Shown piece by piece: positions 8,190 through 20,382 of a stretch of DNA of 64,000 nucleotides (position 1 is its first letter; each line of letters begins with the position of its first letter). The stretch covers positions 868,001-932,000 of the forward strand of contig JASNZW010000001.1 of assembly GCA_048499435.1 (NCBI GenBank). The letters are read 5' to 3'. The position numbers and the translations under genes were made by a program. Source of the DNA: DAOTWC01 sp048499435 (lineage in GTDB: Bacteria; Chloroflexota; Anaerolineae; Aggregatilineales; Phototrophicaceae). Below the pieces are notes generated by a model, which was not told where the DNA came from, ran no database searches, and saw nothing but the letters and a program-made list of their open reading frames with translations.

Positions 8190-8399
8190 TCACGTGCTCC
8201 TTCACAATAGACGGCGCAGAAACGATGTGGTGTGCTTTAACTATGTGCTAAAACGCGCGTTTGCGCAATTCGCTGCCGTAGGGTGATCGTATATTGGGCG
8301 TCAATTATACCCGCACGGCCTATGCTAGATTATAGAGCATCTGGTTGGAACGATGCCCCCCACCTTTTCACCCAGATAGCGACAAGTTTTCCCCCAAAC

Positions 8400-8433
8400 G
8401 CCGGACACCTCCACCCCTTTGGAGGTGTTCGGC
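8400..8433. repeat. Perfect-ended inverted repeat in the 8190-8521 gap
   Basis: GCCGGACACCTCCA (8400-8413) pairs with TGGAGGTGTTCGGC (8420-8433) around a 6-nt loop, with one G:T pair. No T-tract follows on either strand. It sits about 90 bases upstream of the metallopeptidase ATG and before the predicted promoter. It may be an operator, a hairpin of an unannotated short RNA, or a terminator remnant. No gene is visible in the rest of the gap. Confidence 0.45.
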
Positions 8434-8459
8434 TTTACGCCACAGCAGCGCACAAGAAC

Positions 8460-8490
8460 CTGACACAACAGCCCGCGCCGCCTATATAAT
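8460..8490 (+). promoter_or_regulatory. Probable promoter of the secreted metallopeptidase
   Basis: A perfect TATAAT at 8485-8490 with CTGACA at 8460-8465, spacing 19 (or TGACAC with 18). It lies about 30 bases before the start codon at 8522. Confidence 0.55.
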
Positions 8491-8521
8491 GGGTATATAC
8501 GCGAACACAGGTGGAGAGCTT

Positions 8522-10411
8522 ATGATCACCAGCACAGCGCGTTTCCTCGTTCGCACAGCGCTGCTGGCCGGGCTGCTGCTGGCCGCCCCGCTGCGCGCTG
8601 AGCCAGGCGACAGCGGCACGCTGGACGCGCTGGCGCAGGCGGTGATCCCCCCGCGCGACCGCCTGGACCTGGCACAGCGGCTGCGCGGCGTGACCGACAT
8701 CCCCACCCCGCCGCCGCTGCGCGCCACGCCGCGCGCGCACGGCGAGCGCCAGACCTTCTGGGCCACGAACCTGTACGAACACGAGCCATTTCAGGTAACG
8801 GCGGTGCTGCGCGCGGTGGGCGAACACATTTACCTGTGGGTTGAGGACGGCGTGAAGATCGAGCCGGAGACGCTGGCCGCGCTGGTCACGGCGTTCGACA
8901 CGCACATTTACCCGCAGACGCGGGCGCTGTGGGGCAGCGAGGACCGGCCCGGCGTTGACGGCGACCCGCGCGTCTACGGCCTGTTCGCCTTCGGCATGGG
9001 GCCGTCGGTGGCGGCTTACTTCGCCAGCGAGCACACCAACCCGACGGCGGCGGTGGCGACCAGCAACCAGCACGAGATGTTCTTCTTCAACCTGGACACG
9101 CTGGGAACCGCCTTTAACGCTGACGAAATCGCCGGCATCGTCGCGCACGAATTTCAGCACATGATCCGCGAAAACCAGAACTCTAACGAGGACTCCTGGC
9201 TGGACGAAGGCTTCTCCACCTTCACCGAACTCTATCTGAGCTACCCCGCTGGCAGCCTCGGCTTCGTTTACTACTTCCTGGCCGCGCCCGACACCCAGCT
9301 TAACACCTGGGCCGAAACCAGCTCCACGCTGCCGCACTACGGCGCGGCGCTGCTGTTCGTCACCTATTTTTACGAGCGCTATGGCCTGGCGGCGCTGCGC
9401 CAGCTCAGCGCGGACGCGGACAGCGGGCTGGCGGCGGTAGACACAGTGCTGGCGAGCCTGGGCGGCCCGCCAGTGGACACGTTCTTCGCTGACTGGGTGC
9501 TGGCAAACGGCGTGCAGGACGCGCGCCTGGCCGATGGACGCTACGGCTACCGGCTGCTGCCGGGGCTGCCGGGGGCGATCAGCGCACAGACCGCCGCCGC
9601 TTACCCGTTTGAACAGGCTGTGAGCAGCGCCAGCCAGTACAGCTCCAATTACGTCATGCTGGCCAACCTGGACGGCGCGCGCGCGCTGCAGATCAACCTG
9701 GACGGCCTGCCGCGGGCAGCGCGCCTCTTCCCCGCCGACGCCGCCAGCGGCGCGCGCGTCTGGTACAGCAACCGGGCCGACGACAGCGACAGCACGCTGA
9801 CGCGCGCCTTTGACCTCAGCGGCGTGGACAGCGCCACGCTGGAATACAACGTGTGGTATCACATCGAAAACCTGTGGGATTACGGCTACGTGATGGTCAG
9901 CGTGGACGGCGGCGCGACGTGGCAGCCGCTGGCGACGGCCCACACCACCGCCGATGACCCGCACGGCAACGCTTACGGCCCCGGCTACACCGGCAGCAGC
10001 GGCGGCTGGCTGGCGGAGCGCGTCGCGCTGGACGACTACGCTGGCCAGGAAATCCTGCTGCGCTTCGAGATGATCACCGACGACGCCGTTAACCAGCCGG
10101 GCATGGTGATTGACGACGTGCGCATTCCAGAGATCGACTACAGCAGCGACTTCGAGGCCGACGACGGCGGCTGGGAGGCGGCGGGCTGGGTGTGGGTGGA
10201 CAACGCGCTGCCGCAGCGCGCCTGGGTGCAGGTGGCGCAGCAGGCCGGCGGCGAGATCAGCGTCGCGCGCTGGCTGGCCCCGGACGACGGCCAGGGCTGG
10301 ACGCTGCCGCTGCTGGCGGACGTTGAGCAGGCGCTGCTGGTGGTGTCGCCGTTCGCGCCGCTGACGACCGTGCCCACCGCCTACACGCTGCGCGTGGCGG
10401 CGCAGCGATGA
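8522..10411 (+). CDS. Secreted zinc metallopeptidase (immune inhibitor A-like)
   Basis: A 629-residue exported protein. The ATG at 8522 is chosen because GGAG lies 6 bases before it and a signal peptide follows directly (about 1-25, LLAGLLLAAPLRA). The frame is open further upstream, but that part is not protein-like. The catalytic motif HEFQH, followed by a downstream Glu in WLDEGFS, defines a gluzincin-type zinc site. The N-terminal half resembles peptidases of the immune inhibitor A (M6) neighbourhood. The C-terminal part (about 410-629) is beta-rich, with repeated domain-like units containing WYHIENLWDYGYVMVSVDGG and a DDVRI motif, as in MAM or carbohydrate-binding modules. It probably degrades extracellular protein. 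Exact MEROPS family assignment is uncertain. Confidence 0.82.
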   Translation: MITSTARFLVRTALLAGLLLAAPLRAEPGDSGTLDALAQAVIPPRDRLDLAQRLRGVTDIPTPPPLRATPRAHGERQTFWATNLYEHEPFQVTAVLRAVGEHIYLWVEDGVKIEPETLAALVTAFDTHIYPQTRALWGSEDRPGVDGDPRVYGLFAFGMGPSVAAYFASEHTNPTAAVATSNQHEMFFFNLDTLGTAFNADEIAGIVAHEFQHMIRENQNSNEDSWLDEGFSTFTELYLSYPAGSLGFVYYFLAAPDTQLNTWAETSSTLPHYGAALLFVTYFYERYGLAALRQLSADADSGLAAVDTVLASLGGPPVDTFFADWVLANGVQDARLADGRYGYRLLPGLPGAISAQTAAAYPFEQAVSSASQYSSNYVMLANLDGARALQINLDGLPRAARLFPADAASGARVWYSNRADDSDSTLTRAFDLSGVDSATLEYNVWYHIENLWDYGYVMVSVDGGATWQPLATAHTTADDPHGNAYGPGYTGSSGGWLAERVALDDYAGQEILLRFEMITDDAVNQPGMVIDDVRIPEIDYSSDFEADDGGWEAAGWVWVDNALPQRAWVQVAQQAGGEISVARWLAPDDGQGWTLPLLADVEQALLVVSPFAPLTTVPTAYTLRVAAQR

Positions 10412-10417
10412 GCGCTG

Positions 10418-11545
10418 TCAGGGAATCACGCGGCTGTTAAGCATGTCGTTCACGACCTTGACCAGCCGCCGCAGTTCCTTCTCCATGTCGTCGGTGATGC
10501 CTTCCTGGATGGCCGCCTCGCGGAACAGGTCGCGCCCTTCGCGCACCAGTTCCTGCCCCCGGCGGATGCGCGTCAGGCCGGCGCGCAGTTGGGCGCGGGC
10601 GTCGCGGCTGGCCGGGCTGGTGTAGTGGTCAGGGAAATCCCAGCCGTGCAGCGCGGCGGCGGCGCGCAGGCCCGTCAGGAACTCGGCTGGCTCGGCCAGC
10701 TCGTGCGCCGCCCCGCGCTGGAGCAGGTCCTTAATACCGGCGCTGAGCGTCGGCTCGACGCCGAAATCCAGCTCGGTGATGTCGCGGTAGCGCGCCTGCG
10801 CGTCGGCGGCGGTGCCGGGCTGCGGGCGCAGCGTCGTCAGGCGCGGCGACAGGCCGGTGAACACCGGGTAGAGGATGCCGACACACAGGTTATGCACGTC
10901 CATGCGCCGGAGCTGCGCGTTATCGGCGCTGCGCAGGTCGCCCTCAAGCTGGCGCGAGCTGTTAAAATCAATGATCTGGAGATGCGTGCCGTCCCAGTAA
11001 ACGTGTTCCAGCTTGTGATCAAGATAAACGATGCCCTGCTCGTGCGCCAGCTTGAGCATATTGCCGAACTGGAGCGCCAGCGCCAGCCCTTCCTCGCTGG
11101 GCAGCCGCCAGCGCACGCCGGGCCGGTTGGTCTTCATGAGGTAAAACAGGTTGCGCGTGCGCGGCAGGTTTTCGAGCGTCAGATAGGGCCGCCAGCCCTG
11201 GCCAGCGAAACGCTGGATGGCCTGCACAAACCCCAGCACGTCCTGCTGGAAAGACTCGATCTCGCCGCTGGGCACTTCCGCCGGGCCGGATATAAAACCG
11301 CAGTCCAGCAGGCTGACCACCTGCGGCGTGCCGGCCAGCCGCATCAGCAGGCCGGCTTCGTTGGCGAAAGCGCGGTATTCCCAGCGGATCTCGCCGTCAG
11401 GGGTCAGGTGTTCTGGCCGCAGCACCTTGAAGGCGACGGTGTGACCGGTGCGCCGGTCGGTGGCGTCAAGCACGCGGGCATAGTGGCCGAGGGCGAACGT
11501 GTCAATAAAATTGTCTATCCGGTACAGATCGTCTAGGGCGGCCAT
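10418..11545 (-). CDS. Atypical Ser/Thr protein kinase-like protein
   Basis: A 375-residue protein with a kinase fold at about residues 8-270. The ATP-binding Lys is in VAFKVLRP. The catalytic loop reads YLDHKLEHVYW where HRDxKxxN is expected: Asp and Lys are present, but His-Arg is changed and the metal-binding Asn is His. The DFG motif is DFN. The enzyme could therefore be weak or a pseudokinase. After the kinase domain comes a helical, charged C-terminus (about 300-375). No membrane segment is seen. The ATG at 11545 (MAALDDLY) is preferred; an in-frame ATG at 11617 would add a segment overlapping the inverted repeat upstream. The neighbouring glycosyltransferase is divergent. Confidence 0.72.
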   Translation of the reverse strand: MAALDDLYRIDNFIDTFALGHYARVLDATDRRTGHTVAFKVLRPEHLTPDGEIRWEYRAFANEAGLLMRLAGTPQVVSLLDCGFISGPAEVPSGEIESFQQDVLGFVQAIQRFAGQGWRPYLTLENLPRTRNLFYLMKTNRPGVRWRLPSEEGLALALQFGNMLKLAHEQGIVYLDHKLEHVYWDGTHLQIIDFNSSRQLEGDLRSADNAQLRRMDVHNLCVGILYPVFTGLSPRLTTLRPQPGTAADAQARYRDITELDFGVEPTLSAGIKDLLQRGAAHELAEPAEFLTGLRAAAALHGWDFPDHYTSPASRDARAQLRAGLTRIRRGQELVREGRDLFREAAIQEGITDDMEKELRRLVKVVNDMLNSRVIP

Positions 11546-11567
11546 CGGCTCCGTTCCAGCGGTTGCA

Positions 11568-11602
11568 ATATCCCAAATATCCCAAGCAGCCGCTTGGGAT
11601 AT
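11568..11602. promoter_or_regulatory. Tandem plus inverted repeat between divergent genes, candidate operator
   Basis: ATATCCCAA is repeated directly at 11568-11576 and 11577-11585. The second copy is the left arm of a perfect 11-bp inverted repeat, ATATCCCAAGC (11577-11587) and GCTTGGGATAT (11592-11602), with a 4-bp spacer. It lies 23 bases upstream of the kinase-like gene and 70 bases upstream of the glycosyltransferase start. Three half-sites of one sequence in a divergent control region suggest binding of a dimeric regulator. No regulator can be named. Confidence 0.5.
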
Positions 11603-11671
11603 GCCAAATGCGCCCATTGTAATCCAAATCCGGCGGGAGTACAGCGGCGACCTGGCCGCGAGCGCGGGCGA

Positions 11672-13108
11672 ATGGTGAGCGCGGGCCAGGGCGGGCGCGC
11701 CCGGCTGGCGGCGGCGCTGCTGGTTGTGCTGCTGGGGGCGGCGCTGCGCCTGCACGCCCTGGCGCAGCCGGTTACGCTGCACCCGGACGAGGCACTGTTC
11801 AGCGCGTTCGCGCGCGCGGCGGCGGTCAACGGCGGCTGGCTGCTGCCCGGCCCGCTCGACAAGCCGCCGCTGGCGCTGTACGCCAGCGCGCTGGCGCAGG
11901 CGTTCGTCGGCGCGGGCGTGCTGGCGGCGCGGCTGCCGGGCGCGCTGGCGGGGATCGCCCTGGTGGCGGCGGTCTACGGGCTGGCGCGGCGGCTGTACGG
12001 CGGCGCGGGCGTGCCGCTGCTGGCGGCGCTGCTGGCGGCGCTCTCGCCGCTGGCCATCAGCTACAGTGCGTCCGCCTTCACCGACGCGCTGCTGCTGCCG
12101 CTGGCGGCGCTGGCGCTGACCGCCGGGGCGGGCGGGCGCTGGCTGGCCAGCGGGCTGCTGCTGGGGCTGGCGGTCGCCAGCAAGCACCAGGCGCTCTACT
12201 ACCTGCCGCTGGCCCTGGCGCTGGGCTGGGCCGCCGACCGCCTCACGGGGCGCGGCCTGCTGCGCTTCAGCGCCGGGCTGGGCGCGGCGCTGGCCGCGCT
12301 GCTGCTGTGGGACGGCGCGCGCGGCGGCACGAGCACGTTCGCGCTGGCGGCGGCCAACAACGCGCCCTGGCGGCTGCTGCGCGCCAGCGAGGTCGCGCCC
12401 CGGCTGGCGGCGTGGCTGAGCCACAGCGCGCAGTTATTCGGCCCGGTGGGGATCGCCCTGCTGCCGCTGGCGCTGGCGGCGGTGGGCGCGCGCGCCCTGC
12501 GCCAGCCGCGCCGCCGCGCCGCGCTGTTCGACCTGCTGCTGCTGGCGTTCACGCTGGCCTACCTGCTGCTGCACTGGCTGGTCGCCTTCAACCTGTACGA
12601 GCGCTATCTGCTGCTGCTGGTCGCGCCGGCCTGCCTGCTGGCGGCGCGCGGGCTGGCTGGGGCGGCGGACGCGCTGCGCCTGCCCTTGCGGTTCCGGCGC
12701 GCGGGGACTGTCGCGCTGGCGCTGGCGCTGCTGCCGACGGCGCTGGCCGCGGCGAACGGACAGACGCCGCTGGGCGCGGAGCGCGCGCAGCGCGCCGGCA
12801 TCGAAACGCTGGCGGCACATCTCAACGGCAAGCCGGTCGCCACCGTAATCTACGACCGCTGGCTGGGCTGGGAGCTGGGCTATTATCTGGGGCCGTGGCA
12901 CGACAAGCGCCGCGTGTACTACCCCACGCCAGAAACGCTGGCCGCCGGCGCGCTGGCGCTGCGCGAGCAGGGCACGCGCTACTTCGTGGCCCCGGCAGAC
13001 CAGCCGGCTGGGCTGTGGCTGGCGGCGCTGCGCGACGCGGGCTTTACGGTCACGGTTGACCTGCGCCTGCCGCGCTTCATCGTCTACGCGCTGCGCCCGC
13101 CGCCCTGA
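11672..13108 (+). CDS. GT-C family membrane glycosyltransferase (GT39/ArnT-like)
   Basis: A 478-residue polytopic membrane protein with roughly ten hydrophobic segments. The first periplasmic loop carries the acidic LHPDEALFS motif, and LDKPPL lies further on; both are characteristic of the dolichyl/undecaprenyl-phosphate sugar mannosyltransferases (PMT_2, GT39/GT83). Such enzymes transfer a sugar from a lipid carrier to protein or lipid on the outer face of the membrane. The C-terminal about 90 residues form a soluble domain with YDRWLGWELGYYLGPW. The start is uncertain: ATG at 11672 or GTG at 11675 are both possible, with no strong ribosome binding site. The acceptor substrate cannot be deduced. 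Confidence 0.82.
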   Translation: MVSAGQGGRARLAAALLVVLLGAALRLHALAQPVTLHPDEALFSAFARAAAVNGGWLLPGPLDKPPLALYASALAQAFVGAGVLAARLPGALAGIALVAAVYGLARRLYGGAGVPLLAALLAALSPLAISYSASAFTDALLLPLAALALTAGAGGRWLASGLLLGLAVASKHQALYYLPLALALGWAADRLTGRGLLRFSAGLGAALAALLLWDGARGGTSTFALAAANNAPWRLLRASEVAPRLAAWLSHSAQLFGPVGIALLPLALAAVGARALRQPRRRAALFDLLLLAFTLAYLLLHWLVAFNLYERYLLLLVAPACLLAARGLAGAADALRLPLRFRRAGTVALALALLPTALAAANGQTPLGAERAQRAGIETLAAHLNGKPVATVIYDRWLGWELGYYLGPWHDKRRVYYPTPETLAAGALALREQGTRYFVAPADQPAGLWLAALRDAGFTVTVDLRLPRFIVYALRPPP

Positions 13109-13127
13109 AAACGCCGGCGCGCCAAAC

Positions 13128-13154
13128 AAAAACCGGGACGCTGTGCGCCCCGGT
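13128..13154 (-). terminator. Terminator of rpoB
   Basis: On the minus strand ACCGGG (13154-13149) pairs with CCCGGT (13137-13132) and runs directly into TTTTT (13132-13128). It follows the rpoB stop by about 25 bases, so transcription ends before any further gene. Confidence 0.7.
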
Positions 13155-13177
13155 CTGTTCGTGGTGCTGAACCGGCG

Positions 13178-17113
<3,936 letters not shown>

Positions 17114-17278
17114 AGTACGCTGCTCCTCACATCCATTTGACACAGGAAGGGCAGGCCGCCCCAGCACAACCCAAACAGAGGCGCTGTAACACGACGCCCC
17201 GCGCGGAGTCCGAGATGGCTTTGCTGAAAACAGATCCCATTCAGTCGAGATGACCAGTTAGAGGTTGTGCGAATAAGT

Positions 17279-17308
17279 AGTATACGATTATGAACCCGTG
17301 TCTGTCAA
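17279..17308 (-). promoter_or_regulatory. Promoter of rpoB
   Basis: On the minus strand a perfect TTGACA (17308-17303) and TATACT (17284-17279), 18 bases apart. It would give an rpoB leader of about 160 nt. Confidence 0.65.
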
Positions 17309-17345
17309 GCATCAGCCGCGCCCGCGCCCGCGAACTGGCACGCTA

Positions 17346-17375
17346 TTGACAGGCGTGTTTACTTTCTGCTACCGT
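17346..17375 (+). promoter_or_regulatory. Probable promoter of the arsR-family gene
   Basis: TTGACA at 17346-17351 and TACCGT at 17370-17375, spacing 18. It lies about 37 bases before the start codon. CTGCT/AGCAG half-sites flank the -10 region and could be the regulator's own operator. Confidence 0.45.
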
Positions 17376-17411
17376 GAAGGCAGCAGGCAGATTAACGCGG
17401 GAAAAATACGC

Positions 17412-17762
17412 ATGTCCCTCACTTATGCGGCGGCCAGCCCGCAGCCCCTTACGGACCACGACACCATCCTGTCGCCCGACGACGCCCGCCTGATCGCGCG
17501 TTTCTTCCAGGCCCTGGCCGACCCCACGCGCGTGCGCATGATCCGCGCCCTGGCGCAGCAGGAATGGTGCGTCTCTGACCTCACGCAGGCGCTGGGCATG
17601 GACCAGCCCGCCGTCTCGCACCAGCTCAAGTACCTGCGCGAGATGGGGCTGGTGCGGCGCACCAAGACTGGCCGCCACGTTTACTACAGCCTGTCCGACG
17701 CCCACCTGCGCGACATTCTCATCAGCAGCATTGACCACCTGGAATGCTGCGCCAGCGGCTGA
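17412..17762 (+). CDS. ArsR/SmtB-family metal-responsive repressor
   Basis: A 116-residue winged-helix repressor of normal family length. The start MSLTYAAAS is preferred over an upstream frame extension that is not protein-like. The DNA-binding helices include the DLTQALGMDQPAVSHQLKYL segment, and the wing reads TGRHVYYSL. The C-terminal helix carries D-x-H and a second His 11 residues later, followed by Glu and Cys-Cys (DAHLRDILISSIDHLECC). This is the alpha-5 metal site layout of SmtB/CzrA zinc sensors, with Cys at the last ligand position. WCVSDL also offers the alpha-3 Cys of the ArsR/CadC sensors. The regulated metal gene is not adjacent, so autoregulation or a distant target is likely. 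Confidence 0.9.
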   Translation: MSLTYAAASPQPLTDHDTILSPDDARLIARFFQALADPTRVRMIRALAQQEWCVSDLTQALGMDQPAVSHQLKYLREMGLVRRTKTGRHVYYSLSDAHLRDILISSIDHLECCASG

Positions 17763-17765
17763 CCA

Positions 17766-18962
17766 TCACCCGGTGATCGGCAGGCTCCACAGCGCGCTGA
17801 CCGCCACCCACCCCCGGTTGACCCAGCCGATAGTCCCGCCCACATTAAGCTGCACCCACGTCCCGGCGGCGTTGCGCCCGATCACCGGGAACGTCTGCCC
17901 CCGGCTGATGATCGTCAGGATCCACGCATTCGGGTTGGGGGCGCTGCGCACGTTCAGGAAATAGGCCGTCACTGTCGCGGTCGCCTGCGGCGGCGCGGGC
18001 TGGCTGCCGGCATCCGTGATCGGGGCCAGCGCGGCGCTGGGCGCGAACACGTAGCGGCTGTTCACCCAACCGACCAGGCCGTTAACATTGAGCTGAAGCC
18101 AGCTTGTGTCAGCGTTGCGGCCCACCACCGGGAACGTCTGCCCCCGGCTGATGCGCGTCAAAATCGCGCCGGTGAACGGGTTGGGGATGGCGCGCACGTT
18201 CAGGAAGTAGGCCGTCACCGTCGCCGTGATGCCCACCGGCGGCTGCGGAACGCCGCCGCCAGAGCCGTCAGTGACGGGCACGCCGGCGATGTTCTGCGCG
18301 TTCACGTAGCTGGCATTCACCCACCCAACCGTGTTGTTCACGTTCAACTGGAGCCAGCCCCAGTTAGCGCTGCGCCCGATCACCGGGAACGTCTGCCCCC
18401 GGCTGATGCGCGTCAGAATCGCGCCGGTGAACGGGTCAGGGGTGGCGCGCACGTTCAGGAAGTAGGCCGTCACCGTCGCCTGCGGGCTGTCCGGCGGCGG
18501 CGGGGCCGCGCCCGGCCCGAAATTATAGGCGATATACGCCAGCCCGGCGGCCTCGAAATACTCGACAACGAACGTGTGGCTGCCGGCGGGCAGCGCCACC
18601 GTCGCCTGGTGGAAATTGCCGGGCGACTGCACCCACTGGTCAATATAGGCCACGCCGTTGACGAACACGCGCACGCCGTCGTCGGCGCGCACGCTGATCT
18701 GGTAGGTCCCGGCGTCGAGAAAGGCTGTCGTGGTCCAGCGAGCGGAGAAGTTATCCGCCGGGATGTTGACCGCCGGCGACCCCGCGCCCCAGTCGTTCGA
18801 CGGGCTGCTCTCCGTCCGCACCAGCGTCGGCGGGCCGATCAGCGACGGGTTGCTGAAATACTCTGCGGTCCAGGTGCTGCTTTGGGCGGCAGCGGGCGCA
18901 GCGCCGAACGCCGCCGCCACCAGGACGATAAGCGCGATTGTAACGGCGACAGGACGCTGCAT
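17766..18962 (-). CDS. Secreted PA14-like protein with three SH3b domains
   Basis: A 398-residue exported protein. A signal peptide (about 1-26) is followed by a PA14-like beta-barrel (about 30-155, WTAEYFSNPSL, DDGVRVFVNGV and a FVVEYFEAAG segment). Three SH3b repeats lie at about 165-235, 250-320 and 330-398, each with TVTAYFLNVR, RGQTFPVIGR and LQLNV-x-GWVN. PA14 domains bind carbohydrates and SH3b domains bind cell wall, so an adhesive or wall-bound role is likely. GGGGAGG lies 7 bases upstream of the ATG. The repeats are nearly identical at DNA level. The stop is 3 bases from that of the convergent arsR-family gene. Confidence 0.87.
   Translation of the reverse strand: MQRPVAVTIALIVLVAAAFGAAPAAAQSSTWTAEYFSNPSLIGPPTLVRTESSPSNDWGAGSPAVNIPADNFSARWTTTAFLDAGTYQISVRADDGVRVFVNGVAYIDQWVQSPGNFHQATVALPAGSHTFVVEYFEAAGLAYIAYNFGPGAAPPPPDSPQATVTAYFLNVRATPDPFTGAILTRISRGQTFPVIGRSANWGWLQLNVNNTVGWVNASYVNAQNIAGVPVTDGSGGGVPQPPVGITATVTAYFLNVRAIPNPFTGAILTRISRGQTFPVVGRNADTSWLQLNVNGLVGWVNSRYVFAPSAALAPITDAGSQPAPPQATATVTAYFLNVRSAPNPNAWILTIISRGQTFPVIGRNAAGTWVQLNVGGTIGWVNRGWVAVSALWSLPITG
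17884..18480. repeat. Three near-identical DNA repeats inside the SH3b region
   Basis: Copies lie at 18382-18480 and 18127-18225 (both 99 bases, about four mismatches by eye) and a more diverged 96-base copy at 17884-17979. They encode the core of each SH3b domain. The high identity of the first two, at synonymous sites too, indicates recent duplication or gene conversion. Confidence 0.8.
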
Positions 18963-19122
18963 TGTTATGCCTCCCCTGCATCATGAACGCTGTTGTTAAC
19001 ACCAGTATACAACGAAGCGCGGCCCGCGCGGGGCCACGCGCCCACGCCGCCGCCATGACGGCTGCCCGCCGCCAGTGTTAGGGTTTTCTAACGGAAACTG
19101 GCCAGCCGGCCAAAACGCTTTT

Positions 19123-19147
19123 GCGCCTGCACCGGGGCGCGTTTTTT
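19123..19147 (+). terminator. Hairpin with T-tract upstream of ychF
   Basis: GCGCC (19123-19127) pairs with GGCGC (19136-19140) and is followed by GTTTTTT. It looks like a short Rho-independent terminator on the plus strand, but no gene lies upstream in that direction. A TATACT at 19151-19156 just after it may be the ychF -10 element. It may end stray transcription or act as an attenuator of a longer leader. Confidence 0.4.
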
Positions 19148-19198
19148 GTTTATACTGTCCCCCATTGTCAAACGGCCCGCATCACACGAGAGAGCACT

Positions 19199-20272
19199 AT
19201 GCGACTGGGAATTATCGGCCTGCCCAACTGCGGCAAGACCACCATCTTTAACGCCCTGACCGGCAGCCGCCTGGAGACAGGGGCTGTCTCTGGCGGGCGC
19301 TTTGAAGTTCACACCGCCGTCGTCAGCGTGCCAGACGAGCGCGTGGACCGCCTCAGCGCCCTCTACAACCCGCGCAAGACCATCTACGCCCAGGTGACCT
19401 ACGCCGACATCGCCGGGCTGGACAAAGGCGTGGCGGAGGGCGGCCTGAAGGGGCAGTTTCGCGGCGAGCTGGCGCAGGTGGACGGCTATGTGCACGTCGT
19501 GCGCGCCTTCGCCAGCGACGCCGTTCCCCACCCCTACGAGACGATTGACCCGGCGCGCGACGTTGAGATTCTCGACGCCGAGTTCCTGCTCACCGACCTG
19601 ATAACGGTCGAGAACCGGCTGCAAAAGCTCCAGGGCGAGCTGCGCGTCAAAGGGCGCGGCGTAGACCCCAGCGTGCCGGCGGAGATCGAGCTGCTGGAGA
19701 CGTTCAAGGCGCAGCTTGACGCCGAGCGCCCGCTGCGCGACCTGGACCTGACGCCCGACCAGCACAAAGCCGTGCGCGGCTACGGCTTCCTCACGCTCAA
19801 ACCGATGCTGATCGTCGTCAACACCGACGAAACCCAGCCGGACATTACCCTGGACTATGACCACCCGCACACGCGCGTGGTCACGCTTCAGGCCAAGATC
19901 GAGGCGGAGATCGCCCAGCTTGACGCCGAGGACGCGGCGCTGTTCATGGCGGAGTACGGCATCGTGGAGCGCAGCGCCGCCCGCGTGATCCGCCTGTCGT
20001 ATGAGCTGCTGGCGATCCACTCGTTTTTCACCGTTGGCGAGGACGAAGTGCGCGCCTGGAGCGTCGCCATCGGCGCGACCGCGCCCGAAGCCGCCGGGGC
20101 CATCCACAGCGACCTGCAGCGGGGGTTCATCCGCGCCGAGGTGATGCGCTGCGAGGACCTGCTGGCGGCGGGCAGCGAGGCCGCGCTGAAGGCAGCGGGC
20201 AAGTTCCGCCTGGAGGGCAAAGAGTACGTCGTCAAGGACGGCGATATCGTCCACATCCGCTCCGGCATCTGA
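19199..20272 (+). CDS. ychF: Redox/translation-associated ATPase YchF (OLA1 family)
   Basis: A 357-residue Obg-related P-loop NTPase of usual length. The Walker A/G1 motif is GLPNCGKTT near residue 7. The G3 region is YADIAGLDKG. The G4 motif is NTDE where GTPases have NKxD, and NxxE explains the ATP preference known for YchF. A TGS-type C-terminal domain ends in DGDIVHIRSGI. YchF binds ribosomes and affects oxidative stress responses. The family usually has a longer G1-G2 segment than seen here (RFEVHTAVVSVPDERVDRL), so this is a somewhat divergent member. The ATG at 19199 directly precedes the conserved MRLGIIGLPN. Confidence 0.92.
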   Translation: MRLGIIGLPNCGKTTIFNALTGSRLETGAVSGGRFEVHTAVVSVPDERVDRLSALYNPRKTIYAQVTYADIAGLDKGVAEGGLKGQFRGELAQVDGYVHVVRAFASDAVPHPYETIDPARDVEILDAEFLLTDLITVENRLQKLQGELRVKGRGVDPSVPAEIELLETFKAQLDAERPLRDLDLTPDQHKAVRGYGFLTLKPMLIVVNTDETQPDITLDYDHPHTRVVTLQAKIEAEIAQLDAEDAALFMAEYGIVERSAARVIRLSYELLAIHSFFTVGEDEVRAWSVAIGATAPEAAGAIHSDLQRGFIRAEVMRCEDLLAAGSEAALKAAGKFRLEGKEYVVKDGDIVHIRSGI

Positions 20273-20313
20273 GGCGCGCCGGGCAGGCGTGGGCACAGCG
20301 CCCGCCGCAGAAC

Positions 20314-20342
20314 TTGGAAAGCGGCGGCTTTCGGCCTATAGT
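20314..20342 (+). promoter_or_regulatory. Promoter of the CARDB-like membrane protein gene
   Basis: TTGGAA (20314-20319) and TATAGT (20337-20342) with the ideal 17-base spacer, about 40 bases before the start codon. Confidence 0.6.
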
Positions 20343-20382
20343 TTAGAGAGATAACGGGTCAACACACGCCAGGCAGATACCT

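Noticed and set aside
11546..12424. N-terminal extension of the kinase-like gene to about 670 residues
   Set aside because: The extra part is the Arg/Gln-rich complement of the glycosyltransferase gene; the kinase homology begins at 11545.
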